Origin: Pelosinus fermentans
GTDB taxonomy: Bacteria; Bacillota; Negativicutes; DSM-13327
Assembly (NCBI GenBank): GCA_002434245.1
Contig: DJJR01000077.1
Location: forward strand, 1 to 40,798
DNA length: 40,798 bases
Reading direction: 5' to 3'
Shown: in pieces, positions 15,153 through 24,011 of the stretch
Layout of the letters: every line of letters starts with the position of its first letter
Numbering within the stretch: position 1 is the stretch's first letter
Notes under the pieces: generated by a model
The model's input: the letters and a program-made list of their open reading frames with translations, nothing else
The model's database searches: none
What the model was told of the DNA's origin: nothing
Translations under genes and position numbers: made by a program

Positions 15153-15228
15153 AACATCTCCTTAACTATGTTCAACCTACTGCTACGCCATGGATCTACA
15201 CTAAAAGCAGGTTTGCAAATTCATGATA

Positions 15229-16491
15229 TTAATTGAAAATACGTAATACATTATTGAGAATCATCCCAACAATATTATAATCAACATTTGGGAACGTTGA
15301 GCCAAGTACGCCCATTTCCCCATACAGTGGATACAATACACATGGCAAGAAAGCTAATAATAAACCGACGATAAAAGAACCTGCCACAGCGCCCCGCCAA
15401 CCTCCAAAGGAATTTCCAAATACCCCTGCAGTACCGCCCGAGAAGAAGCAGATATGTGCCGCCGGAATAATTACAACTGAGAACTTAAAAACAACCATAA
15501 TTACAATAGCAATTAAGCCTGCTGCATAAGAGCAAAGGAACCCAACTATAACCGCAGTCGGTGCATATGGGAATACGGTTGGTACATCCAATGCCGGGCG
15601 GGACCCAGGGATGAACTTTTCAGAAATAGCAACAAATGCTGCCGTGATTTCCCCTAAGAACATACGTACACCTGTCATTAGTACGGACATACCAGCTGTG
15701 AACTGGAATGCCTGTAAAATAGGGAATACCAGCCAATGGGTCGAACCAGCCAATTTCGCAACCGATTCCTGCCCTGCAGCCAAAGCTGAAATATAGAATA
15801 ATAATGTCATAACGAATGCGCAGCCCATTAAGAAGTCACGAAAGAAGGATAGCCAAGCCGGGAAGCTAATATCTTCTGTTGTTTTATCCCCCCACTTGGA
15901 AAAGAATAGCTTGCCGATATAACCAGATAAAGCATAACCAAGCATGTTAAAATGACCAATGGCCTGATCATCATTACCTGTCAATTTACGCATAAACGGC
16001 TGGCAAAGCTGTGGCAGAAATGCCGAAAAGAACCCTAGGATAATCCCCCCCGTAAGAATTGCCATGCCATCAGTGAATCCATGGAATTTCAAAATCAACC
16101 CCAGTACACAAGCAAAAAACAAGCTATGCCCTCCTGTGAAGAACACGTTTTTAAATCTCGTAACACGTGCAAATACAAGGTTCATAATAAAGCCTATAAT
16201 TAAAATAGATGAAGTTACAAATCCATACTTGCTCTGTGCCAGGGCAGTAGCAGCTTCCGGCGATGTAATGACCCCCGAAATATGGAACCCGGATTGAAAC
16301 ATCGTATTGAAATTCTTCAATGCTCCTGTCATCGTTCCCGCCCCAATACCAAATACTAAGAAGCCAATTGCCGTCTTTGATGCCCCAGTAATGATTTCTG
16401 TTCCTGTCTTTTTCTGCGCCAACAATCCGACAAAAGCAACTAGACCCAGCAGCACAGCCGGATTACTCAATAAACTAACTATAAAATCCAT
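15229..16491 (-). CDS. PTS EIIC component, UlaA (ascorbate/sugar-acid) family
   Basis: The 420-residue inner-membrane protein has about 10 hydrophobic segments and UlaA/SgaT features: KTAIGFLVFGIGAGTMTGAL near residue 40, FFTGGHSLFF, and a C-terminal YPLYGEMGVLGSTFPNVDYN. UlaA proteins import L-ascorbate with concomitant phosphorylation through IIB and IIA. The lactonase UlaG and the other ula catabolic genes are absent here, so another sugar acid or polyol is equally possible. AGGAGG precedes the ATG. It is separated from the IIB gene by 384 bp that contain a palindrome and a possible promoter. Confidence 0.85.
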   Translation of the reverse strand: MDFIVSLLSNPAVLLGLVAFVGLLAQKKTGTEIITGASKTAIGFLVFGIGAGTMTGALKNFNTMFQSGFHISGVITSPEAATALAQSKYGFVTSSILIIGFIMNLVFARVTRFKNVFFTGGHSLFFACVLGLILKFHGFTDGMAILTGGIILGFFSAFLPQLCQPFMRKLTGNDDQAIGHFNMLGYALSGYIGKLFFSKWGDKTTEDISFPAWLSFFRDFLMGCAFVMTLLFYISALAAGQESVAKLAGSTHWLVFPILQAFQFTAGMSVLMTGVRMFLGEITAAFVAISEKFIPGSRPALDVPTVFPYAPTAVIVGFLCSYAAGLIAIVIMVVFKFSVVIIPAAHICFFSGGTAGVFGNSFGGWRGAVAGSFIVGLLLAFLPCVLYPLYGEMGVLGSTFPNVDYNIVGMILNNVLRIFN

Positions 16492-16875
16492 AATTTAGTG
16501 CCTCCTGTATGTATGAAATATTTTGTCATGCTTCCTTCTTCTGCAATATTTTCTACTGTTGCCTACCTAATTCTCGTATTATAAATCCCTTTTATTTGTT
16601 CACTAACTTCTAGAAGTTACTCATATTGCATCAGTGCATTTTATATTTAAAATTATTCTAAAATTCTGATATTATTGATTTTGACGAAAATACTCATATA
16701 TTATCTTTCTTGTGTTTTAGGAATAAGAATTGTGTAATACTGGTGTTTTTATTGGGTTATGCTGGACTTAAACTCCTATGTCACACTAACATCACGTTGT
16801 AAAAACTAATGCTTAATACCGTTTTAACATAGGAGTATCCAATCCTAAATTGACATCTATTAGGTCCTGTTCTTT
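16492..16875 (-). other. Gene-free spacer inside the PTS operon with candidate operator
   Basis: I see no credible gene in this 384-bp spacer. It holds a perfect 16-bp palindrome TAACTTCTAGAAGTTA (16604-16619). This lies next to a possible minus-strand -10 TATAAT (16578-16583), whose -35 is weak. It also holds a 10-bp inverted repeat ACTCCTATGT / ACATAGGAGT (16772-16781 and 16827-16836) with a 45-nt loop just after the IIB stop. The layout suggests separate control or RNA processing between IIB and IIC. Confidence 0.45.
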
Positions 16876-17163
16876 TTATTTGGCTTCAGCAAGAAAAGCA
16901 TTTAATTTCGTTAGAATTTCGACCTTGTTCATAATATTGTCAATACCAATGATTTTCTGCGGCAATTTCTTTGCTTCCAATTCTTTGGCAACATCGCTCA
17001 AGGTAACAATTAAAGCTCCATTAAAACCTGCAACTGCATCCAACGAGCCATGTTCAATCTTGATGGGAAGCTTATTCTCACTAATCACCTGTTTGAGTTT
17101 GATATTTAGCATCAAACTTGATCCTACACCTGCACGGCAAGCAACTAACCCTTTGAATTCCAT
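16876..17163 (-). CDS. PTS EIIB component
   Basis: The 95-residue protein has the EIIB phosphorylation loop LVACRAGVGSSLML, with the phospho-accepting Cys9. It receives phosphate from IIA and passes it to the sugar in IIC. The length is normal for a free-standing lactose/ascorbate-type IIB. AAGGGG lies nine bases before the ATG. It starts 17 bp after the IIA stop. Confidence 0.9.
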   Translation of the reverse strand: MEFKGLVACRAGVGSSLMLNIKLKQVISENKLPIKIEHGSLDAVAGFNGALIVTLSDVAKELEAKKLPQKIIGIDNIMNKVEILTKLNAFLAEAK

Positions 17164-17180
17164 TTTTGCATACCCCTTTA

Positions 17181-17624
17181 TTATAAATTTTTAATATACT
17201 GCATTACCTCTGACGCATCTTTTGCTTGATCCAAGAACTCGTAAAATTTTTTGCGTTCCAACAATCCCGTCAAATCTGCCAAAGCATTGATGTGACTTTC
17301 ATTATCCAGAGCACTCAAACAAAATAAATATTTCACCGGATCATTTTCTTTATTTCCAAATACAACCGGTTCCTTTAATGTTGCAATACCGATAGCACTT
17401 TCAATTGCCCCGGCCTCCGGCCTGGCATGAGGTAAGGCAACATGCTTCGTTAGAACGAAATAAGGCCCCCCCTCTTTAGCCGTCTTTATAATCGCCTCAA
17501 TGTACGATGACTTTATCTTGCCATTTTGCAACAAGGCATCTGCTGCCTGACGGACTGCATCTTCCCAATCTTTCGCATCGATATTCAAACGAATCAGCTT
17601 CTCACTGGTCAAATCCTTTAACAT
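17181..17624 (-). CDS. PTS EIIA component (fructose/mannitol-ascorbate fold)
   Basis: The 147-residue EIIA has its phosphorylated His66 in VALPHARPE, preceded by YFVLTKH as in UlaC/mannitol-type IIA. It takes phosphate from HPr and passes it to IIB. It lies 21 bp after the regulator stop and 17 bp before IIB, so the three form one transcript. Confidence 0.9.
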   Translation of the reverse strand: MLKDLTSEKLIRLNIDAKDWEDAVRQAADALLQNGKIKSSYIEAIIKTAKEGGPYFVLTKHVALPHARPEAGAIESAIGIATLKEPVVFGNKENDPVKYLFCLSALDNESHINALADLTGLLERKKFYEFLDQAKDASEVMQYIKNL

Positions 17625-17645
17625 CTACCCTAGCCCCTTTTCCTG

Positions 17646-19592
17646 CTATTCTCCAAGTTTTTCTATCAACACTTCAAATTTGGCATTTTTAATCAATGTA
17701 TTCACGCCGAAGTCACTAATAAAATAACGATATAATCTTTCAAAAACAGGTTCCCATACCCGACATTTACTTTTCGGGATACTTAACAAAAATACAACCT
17801 GCACTTTTTCCTTATCCCAAAGAATCGGTTTCTCCAAAACTGCTACAGCAATGGCCGCTTCTTTACTATGATTTTCCAAAGCATGGGGAATAGCAATTAA
17901 GCTGCCTAATTCCGTTGATGCCATCTGTTCTCTGGCAAATACCGATTTTTTCCCTGCTTGATCGATGTATCCTTTTTTTAACATCAGATCCGTCATTTTT
18001 TCTAAAACATCCATTTTAGAATTCGCCTTTAATCCCGGAAAGAACAACTCTTCCCTAAAAAAATGCTCCTGGGATTCTGCTGCATTTCCATGGATAATCC
18101 TTTCTACTTTTCCTAGATCCTCTTCGGTCAAAATCGGCTCTACATGAATAATTTTTTCGGAATGAATTCCTTGAATCGGTACGGTGGTAAAGATGAAGTC
18201 AACACTTTTTAACGTTTCTTCTGTTATCTCATAAAGGGGACTTACCTTCAAAATCTGCAGCTGCCTGCCAAACTTTCTTTGTAGCTTGCTTTTCACAAAC
18301 ATTGCCGTTGAAAGCCCTGTTCCACATGCAATAATAGCTGTCAACGCCGTCTTTGCATTGCATTTTCGCCGCTCCAATGCCGCTCCAAAATGAATGGCCA
18401 GAAAACCCATTTCATTTTCATTGGTTCGCAATCTTTCCTGATTTGTCAACACCTTGCTGGCGATAACCGCCATTTCAAATGCCAACGGGTAATTTTTTTT
18501 AATTGGAGCTAAAATTTCATTTCGAATATTCATATTAAATTTTAACCGGTTGACGGCTGCTCCTAAATGAATCATCAACCCAGAAATCAATTCTTCATCG
18601 ACAGATAAATCAATTCCAATATCCATTTGGATTTTTGACAAAATACTATCAATCAACGTCCTGTATTCCCGTTTAACCTGAGTATTTTCTCTACTCCCCA
18701 TCAGTTTTTTACTGGATATAAAATGTTGCGTTAAATAATACACTTCATTTGTAATATCAATATCAAGCTGATGTAAGATAATATCGATAATTTCCTGTGC
18801 TACAGAAAAATCGATGGATTCTTCCAAAATGATCATTTGTTCTTTACTATATTCCGTCGTATTTTTCCCATCGGCTCGTTTCAGTGTAATAATGATATGC
18901 ACCAATAAATTCTTAAAAGCAATATCAGTTAGATGAATATTGTATTTTAGGATGACCTTTAGAATGATCTGCTTTACTTTTTCAATTTCTTCCAGTGAGA
19001 AAAGCTTCCGGTAAAATTCATTCTGGGCCAAATCTACTAAATCATTGCTATTAAAAATATATTCTGAAATACAATAACGGATTTGTGCCTCATCCCCCTT
19101 AATAGAGATGCCACTCCTTCGATTAGCAATAATCTCAACGCCGAAGCGATGCAAACTTTTCTTTATGTCTTTCATGTATTTTTTCAAAGTGGAAAGACTA
19201 ATAAAAAGTTCATCGGCCAGTTCTGACTCTGTAACGGCTCTTTCATGTAAGGATTTCAGCAGAAGCTCTGCAATAATGAAGGAAATTCTATCATTGTGGT
19301 CTGACGGAATAATATGGTTCTTCAGCCAGCCTTTCCGGCCTTCATTACTTTGTGCATCTTTAAATGCTTCATAACGGTTCCCATCATAAATTCTCAGCAT
19401 ATACCCAACACCGGTTTCTGCCTGAATCTGAGCGCCATGTTTCTGAATCAAGACATTACATTCTTTGATATCATTGCGAATCGTCCTTGAGCTTACACCA
19501 ATTAAAGCAGCCATACTCGCACTATCAAGTACTTTTTTTTCAATATCAAACAGTTCCAGTATTTTTAAAATCCTTTTGCTCTGAATATCCAA
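17646..19592 (-). CDS. LicR/MtlR-type PRD transcriptional activator of the PTS operon
   Basis: The 648-residue regulator has an N-terminal HTH (ALIGVSSRTIRNDI, about 29-42) and a second, Mga-like HTH (LADELFISLSTLKKYM, 125-140). Two PTS regulation domains follow, with candidate phosphorylated histidines H232 and H290 (PRD1) and H342 and H401 (PRD2). A IIB-like domain has Cys423 (IIACGTGLST) and a C-terminal IIA domain has His570 (LIAIPHALEN). All predicted phosphorylation sites are present. Such proteins activate their PTS operon when the cognate sugar drains phosphate. The start is TTG with GAGGTG upstream. A perfect palindrome at 19654-19682 lies just upstream. Confidence 0.9.
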   Translation of the reverse strand: MDIQSKRILKILELFDIEKKVLDSASMAALIGVSSRTIRNDIKECNVLIQKHGAQIQAETGVGYMLRIYDGNRYEAFKDAQSNEGRKGWLKNHIIPSDHNDRISFIIAELLLKSLHERAVTESELADELFISLSTLKKYMKDIKKSLHRFGVEIIANRRSGISIKGDEAQIRYCISEYIFNSNDLVDLAQNEFYRKLFSLEEIEKVKQIILKVILKYNIHLTDIAFKNLLVHIIITLKRADGKNTTEYSKEQMIILEESIDFSVAQEIIDIILHQLDIDITNEVYYLTQHFISSKKLMGSRENTQVKREYRTLIDSILSKIQMDIGIDLSVDEELISGLMIHLGAAVNRLKFNMNIRNEILAPIKKNYPLAFEMAVIASKVLTNQERLRTNENEMGFLAIHFGAALERRKCNAKTALTAIIACGTGLSTAMFVKSKLQRKFGRQLQILKVSPLYEITEETLKSVDFIFTTVPIQGIHSEKIIHVEPILTEEDLGKVERIIHGNAAESQEHFFREELFFPGLKANSKMDVLEKMTDLMLKKGYIDQAGKKSVFAREQMASTELGSLIAIPHALENHSKEAAIAVAVLEKPILWDKEKVQVVFLLSIPKSKCRVWEPVFERLYRYFISDFGVNTLIKNAKFEVLIEKLGE

Positions 19593-19653
19593 TACCTTAC
19601 ACCTCGCTTGCTACAATTTGATTATAACAGCACCTTACCGCTCCACCTAGACA

Positions 19654-19682
19654 TTAAACTTCCACAGCTTGTGGAAGTTTAA
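19654..19682. promoter_or_regulatory. Perfect palindrome upstream of the PTS regulator gene
   Basis: The 13-bp arms TTAAACTTCCACA / TGTGGAAGTTTAA have a 3-nt loop. It shares AACTTC...GAAGTT half-sites with the palindrome at 16604-16619, so it may be an operator for the same regulator; it could also serve as a terminator. Confidence 0.5.
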
Positions 19683-19697
19683 CCTATAAAACCGTTT

Positions 19698-19796
19698 GAA
19701 CCGCGAAGACACAAAGACTATGAAGAACACGAAGACTAAAAATATCTATAACATCCCTTCGTGTCCTTCGCATTTCTTCGCCGCTTCGCGGTTCAT
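19698..19796. repeat. Dispersed imperfect palindrome, copy 5 (GCGAAG type)
   Basis: The arms are GAACCGCGAAGACACAAAG and CGCTTCGCGGTTC, with internal AACACGAAGACTA. It is most similar to copy 6 at 23913, sharing also the centre ATCTATAA. It lies between the PTS regulator and the type I toxin locus. Confidence 0.85.
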
Positions 19797-19885
19797 TATT
19801 TTTTTTATGTAACGAATACGGTACAGAAGATATCAAAGTGACTGCAATTAAGTAGACTATGAAAGAAAGTTTTTTTCCTAACTGA

Positions 19886-19914
19886 TTGTATATTTTTATT
19901 TCAATGGGTATAAT
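19886..19914 (+). promoter_or_regulatory. Promoter of the antisense RNA
   Basis: TTGTAT (19886-19891) and TATAAT (19909-19914) with 17-bp spacing. The predicted start is about 19921. Confidence 0.65.
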
Positions 19915-19920
19915 ATAAGA

Positions 19921-20042
19921 AAAGGACTGACGTGCTCGAAACACGCCAGCCCCACAGGATGTCTAACCGGAAACGGTTAGCCCAAAAGAGTTAGTTAATA
20001 AGTAACCGCTTACCTTTGGCTAGGAGCGGTTACTTGCCTTTT
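19921..20042 (+). ncRNA. Candidate antitoxin antisense RNA (RatA-like)
   Basis: A plus-strand promoter at 19886-19914 is followed by a non-coding stretch of about 120 nt that ends in the hairpin AGTAACCGCT / AGCGGTTACT (20001-20033) and TGCCTTTTAT. It also holds a GAAA-capped hairpin CTAACCG / CGGTTAG (19963-19980). The predicted RNA is complementary to the last codons and 3-prime untranslated region of the toxin mRNA read from the other strand. That is the layout of TxpA/RatA-type systems. The ends are predicted only. Confidence 0.6.
19924..19952 (-). terminator. Terminator of the toxin mRNA
   Basis: On the minus strand GGGCTGGCGTG pairs with CACGTCAGTCC through 11 positions, including two G-U wobbles, and is followed by TTTTCTT. 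On the plus strand those two positions are A-C mismatches, which indicates that the minus strand is the functional one. Confidence 0.7.
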
Positions 20043-20104
20043 ATGACTAAAACTACTAAAGTAGCAAACATAATCATCACAACTAAGGACTCATATGTAG
20101 TCAT
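20030..20104 (-). CDS. Type I toxin peptide, putative holin-like (TxpA/BsrG-like)
   Basis: A 24-residue peptide beginning MTTYESLVVMIMFATLVV and ending KGK. It has a polar N-terminus, one membrane-spanning hydrophobic segment and a basic tail, the pattern of putative holin-like toxins of Firmicutes type I systems. AAGGGGGTGA lies just upstream of the ATG. An extended -10 (TGCTATAAT, 20163-20171) gives a leader of about 50 nt containing the foldback TACGGAG...CTCCCGTA, which could mask translation. The antisense RNA predicted on the plus strand overlaps the 3-prime end. Such peptides damage the membrane when not silenced. The gene is too short for ordinary ORF calling. Confidence 0.8.
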   Translation of the reverse strand: MTTYESLVVMIMFATLVVLVIKGK

Positions 20105-20162
20105 TAAGCATCACCCCCTTATTACGGGAGTGCCAACCGCTCCGTACACAACCTGCACAATT

Positions 20163-20171
20163 ATTATAGCA
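20163..20171 (-). promoter_or_regulatory. Extended -10 promoter of the toxin gene
   Basis: TGCTATAAT on the minus strand. The -35 region is weak, consistent with an extended -10 promoter. Confidence 0.55.
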
Positions 20172-20276
20172 TAATCTACCAGATGAAAAGATCAGAAATT
20201 TTGTCTAAAGACTTTTTGTATCGACACTGTACCGCCTTCAAATGAAGGTGGTATTTTGTTATTTTTAAGTGCCCTG

Positions 20277-21266
20277 CTATATCCCCAGGGATTTTCTAAA
20301 GTGGCTGGGAGTGACGCTGTGAATTCTTTGAAAAGCAGCAGTAAATTGACTGGCGCTTTTATAGCCCAGGGTTGTTGCAATATTGTTAATGCTCATATCA
20401 TCATTGCCTAATAACTGCAGAGCATATTTCATTTTTTCCCGCCGTATATATTCAGCAATGGTCACTTGATATAAGCCCTTAAACCGCTGACGCAGCCTGG
20501 TAGTACCCATTTCAGCAATGATCGCCAGTTGCTCAATCGTCGGCGGATTTAAAATATTCTCATCTAAAGCTGCCTTAACCTGCCAAATATACTTTTTATT
20601 TTGATAGGTCAATCTGGTTTGCATTTTCTTCTCGGTATGTTTTTTGCAATATCCTTCATGCTTGACGTTGCACCTGATCAGGCCTAGAATTTCCAGTACC
20701 TTGCCCTCAAAATACATTGGCGGTGCAATCGCCCGTCTAATTGCATATTTCATTTGCTCAAAAGCCATCGCCAGCTCAGGGGTATTATACTGCTGACTTT
20801 CCCAGTTCAAAGCATCCATTAAGACAAATGGCTCGTCCTCTGCCCTCTCCTGAAAATACCTGACAATACGATCATTGGTGATCAGAATGCTAGTGTACAG
20901 AATCCGATCGGTATTGTTAATTATCATTTTAAACGGACGCCCTTGACTAACTAAGGCATAAATTACGCCCCCTTGCAGCCGCCTAGCCTTTTTTCCTTTT
21001 TCGACAATGGTGACATCACCACTCTCAAAGAAACACAGCCACAAAAAATGCTGCTGCGTATTATACTGAAAAGTAACAGGATAGGGCAGTGTAAAATAAG
21101 CATTGCTAACCACTAAATCTGATCCAGGATGCAAATCGATAATCCAGCTGTTTCCATTACCAGGGGGCTGAATGATATAACAGACGCCAGTATAATGATC
21201 CCTTTTTTCTCCTCCTGCTTCGAATGCCAGCTCACCATGCCCCACCTTAAAGGATTTCATCTCCAT
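20277..21266 (-). CDS. AraC-family regulator of the first siderophore receptor (PchR/YbtA-like)
   Basis: The 329-residue protein has a C-terminal AraC DNA-binding domain (about 230-329): MGTTRLRQRFKGLYQVTIAE for the first HTH region and SINNIATTLGYKSASQFTAA for the second. The N-terminal 200 residues form a cupin-like ligand-binding part. Regulators of this layout (PchR, YbtA) activate receptor genes when the ferric siderophore is bound. The gene is divergent from the TonB-dependent receptor at 21670. It has two paralogues in the window (25871 and 35333), each also divergent from a receptor. An extended -10, TGGTATGAT, lies at 21322-21330. Confidence 0.9.
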   Translation of the reverse strand: MEMKSFKVGHGELAFEAGGEKRDHYTGVCYIIQPPGNGNSWIIDLHPGSDLVVSNAYFTLPYPVTFQYNTQQHFLWLCFFESGDVTIVEKGKKARRLQGGVIYALVSQGRPFKMIINNTDRILYTSILITNDRIVRYFQERAEDEPFVLMDALNWESQQYNTPELAMAFEQMKYAIRRAIAPPMYFEGKVLEILGLIRCNVKHEGYCKKHTEKKMQTRLTYQNKKYIWQVKAALDENILNPPTIEQLAIIAEMGTTRLRQRFKGLYQVTIAEYIRREKMKYALQLLGNDDMSINNIATTLGYKSASQFTAAFQRIHSVTPSHFRKSLGI

Positions 21267-21321
21267 ACCTTCATCCCCTCGTACCCATTAACAAGTCTTT
21301 TTCATAATCCTATATACTATT

Positions 21322-21330
21322 ATCATACCA
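21322..21330 (-). promoter_or_regulatory. Extended -10 of the first AraC regulator gene
   Basis: TGGTATGAT on the minus strand. It is similar to TGTTATAAT and TGTTATGAT ahead of the two paralogous regulators, all without a clear -35. Confidence 0.5.
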
Positions 21331-21484
21331 CAATGCTCTTCCTATTAATTATCCTTTAATGGCAGAATCCTACCGATTTTCATCACGAAAATGAATCGAT
21401 TTACAGCCAGCGAAATGATAAATATTCTCATTAAATTTGATTAATGACAAATTACAAACATCATCCTATCGAATTTTCACCCGC

Positions 21485-21513
21485 TTGTCCAGCCTAATTC
21501 TCCTTGTTATAAT
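21485..21513 (+). promoter_or_regulatory. Promoter of the first TonB-dependent receptor
   Basis: TTGTCC (21485-21490), 17 bp, TATAAT (21508-21513), with CCTTGT directly before the -10. It belongs to the promoter class shared with 25687, 27108, 29655 and 36564. The predicted leader is about 150 nt and includes the palindrome CAGTGGCCACTG (21530-21541). Confidence 0.7.
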
Positions 21514-21545
21514 AGCTACAAGTTAACATCAGTGGCCACTGGTGA

Positions 21546-21610
21546 CAGCTAACCGACACTTACAGTTTTATTTTCCAGGAATAATGAATATCATTCTTAC
21601 CGGTTAGCTG
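21546..21610 (+). promoter_or_regulatory. Leader inverted repeat enclosing a Fur box
   Basis: Perfect 10-bp arms CAGCTAACCG (21546-21555) and CGGTTAGCTG (21601-21610) enclose a Fur-like site AATAATGAATATCATTCTT (21580-21598; 14/19 to consensus). The element lies about 25-90 bases downstream of the predicted transcription start. Confidence 0.6.
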
Positions 21611-21669
21611 CTAACGATCATACCGAACTACATATATCTTGAACTAAGACAAGGGAGTCGATGGCTTGT

Positions 21670-23862
21670 ATGAAGATAAAGACCTCTCGTACCAGAAAAA
21701 AACTGCTTTATGCCTTGATCGGCAGCAGCCTGTTCTGGCACGCACCACTAATTTCCCAAGCAGCAGAACAAACGGAAGAACCGGCGGCCACTGTAGAAGC
21801 CCCCTCTGCTGGACAGCAGGAATTTTCCCTTGAAGGAGTTGAGGTAACCAGTAACAGGATAAAAGACAACTCACTAGATCGAGGCTATGTTGCCAAACAC
21901 AGCAGCTTCGGTACCAAAACCGATACACCCCTCAGCGAGACAGCCCAGTCCATCAGCGTAATCACCAGGGAGCAGCTGGATGCCCGCGGCGTGACTGACC
22001 TGTTCGACGCCCTGGGATATACGCCAGGCATCAGCGATGTGGCTTATCAACGGGACAGCCGATACTTTACCACCAATATACGTGGTTTTGCCATTAGCAA
22101 TACTACGTATACCGATGGCTTAAATATGCTGACCACAGGCTGGGCAAGTCCCAATACCGACCTGTACAGCTTTGACCGCATTGAAATACTCCGTGGTCCC
22201 GCCTCCATTCTTTACGGCGCCGCCAATCCTGGCGGCCTGATTAATCAGGTCTCCAAACGACCAACCAGCACTGAACTGCAGGAAATCCAGCTGCAGGCCG
22301 GCAATAGCAATCAGCTTAGCGCGGCTGTGGATATTGGCGGACCAGCGCGGAAAGATGGCAAATTACTGTTCAGGCTGACAGGCCGCACCACCGGAGAAGA
22401 TTTGTATGTTAACAGCAGCAGTAGTAAACAGTATTTCATCGCACCAGCACTAACCTGGCGTCCCAATGAGAACACCAGCCTTACCTTGCTGACTCATTTC
22501 CAGAAAGATGATGTCAAAGGGAATTATGAGTATACCCGCAAGGTTTATCTTCCAGGACATCCCTTATACGGCTTTTCTGACAAATTGTTTATCGGTGATT
22601 CTAACTATGACCATTATACCCGTGACGCGTCCCAGATTGGCTATCTTCTTGAACACCGCTTCAATGATACTTGGTCCATGACCCAAACCGCCCGTCATCT
22701 AGACCTATCCTATCGCTTTAAAACAACAGATGCCGTTGAGCTGGCAGCAGACGGCCGCACCCTTACCCGATCAGGCCGCTATGGCACCGGCGACTTTGCC
22801 GCAGATGCCATTGATACTCACTTTCAGGCGAATTGGTCTGCAGGAGCAGTTGCCCATGTTACGCTGCTGGGTCTTGATTTCAGGCATAGTGATTATAAAT
22901 ACCGCTGGGGAAGGGGCTCTTTGCCTTCCCTCGATCTGCTCAGTCCTAACTATGGGCAAACTATTACTCTTTCGTCATTTTCACAAATGACAAATGCCAC
23001 TACCAGACAGACAGGCTGGTATGTACAGGACCAGATGAAATTCGGTGACCGCTGGACAGCCCTGGCTGGCGGACGTTATGATCAATATAAAAGCGATTCA
23101 CTCAATCTCAAAAACGGCCTCCATACACGACTTAATCAAGATGCCTTTACTGGCCGCCTGGGCTTAGTCTACGATGCTGGCGGCGGTGTGATGCCTTACA
23201 TCAGCTATAACGAATCCTTCCAAGCCCAATCGGGTACCGATCGGATCGGTAACTCCTTCAATCCTACTACCGGTCGTCAATATGAGCTAGGCATTCAATA
23301 CCAGCCAGCCAATAGCAACGCCCGTTTTACTGCCGCCATTTTTGATTTGCGCAAACAAAATGTGCTGGTTACCGATCCCGTAGACGATACTTTTAGCATT
23401 CAAACCGGTGAAGTGACTTCCAAAGGACTGGAACTGGAAGCTAATATCGCCGCTTTCAAAGGCACGAATCTAACCACCTCTTATACCTTACTCAATAACA
23501 AAGTAACCAAAGACACCGATCCAAATCGAATCGGTCTGCGCACTGAAGGTGTCCCCCGCCACAGTGCCTCTATTTGGCTGGATACCACCTCCCCGACTGA
23601 AGAGAAAAAGCAAGGCTGGAGCTTTGGTGCCGGACTGCGCTATATCGGCTCCCGCTATGATTATGATAATCTCCATAAAGTAGGCGGAGTATGGCTGACC
23701 GATGCGCTTGTCCGCTATGACACCGGCAATTGGCGTTACTCTCTCAATATCCATAACGTCTTTGACAAGCATTATACCATTGGTGACTTCGCCTCTTCCG
23801 ACTACTACTATACAGTCGACGAAGGCCGCACCATCCAACTCACAGCCACCTGCCGCTGGTAG
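21670..23862 (+). CDS. TonB-dependent siderophore receptor 1
   Basis: The 730-residue outer-membrane receptor has a signal peptide (cut after ISQA), then a TonB-box-like [10 protein letters not shown]. The plug domain includes [25 protein letters not shown] and [17 protein letters not shown] sequence (here RIEILRGP). The 22-strand barrel ends TATCRW. The pattern is that of FpvA/FhuE-like hydroxamate or mixed siderophore receptors; the ligand is unknown. An in-frame ATG lies nine bases upstream (21661), directly against GGGAG. The second ATG has the same 12-nt spacing as the paralogue at 27266 and is preferred. It is Fur- and probably AraC-controlled. Confidence 0.93.
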   Translation: MKIKTSRTRKKLLYALIGSSLFWHAPLISQAAEQTEEPAATVEAPSAGQQEFSLEGVEVTSNRIKDNSLDRGYVAKHSSFGTKTDTPLSETAQSISVITREQLDARGVTDLFDALGYTPGISDVAYQRDSRYFTTNIRGFAISNTTYTDGLNMLTTGWASPNTDLYSFDRIEILRGPASILYGAANPGGLINQVSKRPTSTELQEIQLQAGNSNQLSAAVDIGGPARKDGKLLFRLTGRTTGEDLYVNSSSSKQYFIAPALTWRPNENTSLTLLTHFQKDDVKGNYEYTRKVYLPGHPLYGFSDKLFIGDSNYDHYTRDASQIGYLLEHRFNDTWSMTQTARHLDLSYRFKTTDAVELAADGRTLTRSGRYGTGDFAADAIDTHFQANWSAGAVAHVTLLGLDFRHSDYKYRWGRGSLPSLDLLSPNYGQTITLSSFSQMTNATTRQTGWYVQDQMKFGDRWTALAGGRYDQYKSDSLNLKNGLHTRLNQDAFTGRLGLVYDAGGGVMPYISYNESFQAQSGTDRIGNSFNPTTGRQYELGIQYQPANSNARFTAAIFDLRKQNVLVTDPVDDTFSIQTGEVTSKGLELEANIAAFKGTNLTTSYTLLNNKVTKDTDPNRIGLRTEGVPRHSASIWLDTTSPTEEKKQGWSFGAGLRYIGSRYDYDNLHKVGGVWLTDALVRYDTGNWRYSLNIHNVFDKHYTIGDFASSDYYYTVDEGRTIQLTATCRW

Positions 23863-23912
23863 GCAATTCACCCATAAGAAAAAAGGTACACGTCTAAAAA
23901 ATAAAGTATTTT

Positions 23913-24011
23913 GAACCGCGAAGACGCGAAGAAAATGAAGAACACGAAGACTAGAACTATCTATAATACCCCTTCGCGTCCTTCGCATTTCATCGCCTCT
24001 TCGCGGTTCAT
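23913..24011. repeat. Dispersed imperfect palindrome, copy 6 (GCGAAG type) with trailing partial copy
   Basis: The arms are GAACCGCGAAGACGCGAAG and CGCCTCTTCGCGGTTC, with internal AACACGAAGACTA. It is followed at about 24030-24072 by a half copy of the CTCTGTG variant (as in copy 2) without its left arm. Together with the terminator at 24098 it fills the gap between the receptor and the PepSY gene. Confidence 0.85.

Noticed and set aside
19684..19944. 86-codon minus-strand frame ending in a VFAVQTVL-type sequence
   Set aside because: It runs through palindrome copy 5 and the antisense RNA promoter; the protein-like words come from the repeat (the same false frame appears at copies 2 and 6).
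23488..23988. 166-codon minus-strand frame across the end of receptor 1
   Set aside because: It is antisense to the receptor barrel and its start comes from palindrome copy 6; no ribosome site and no family features.
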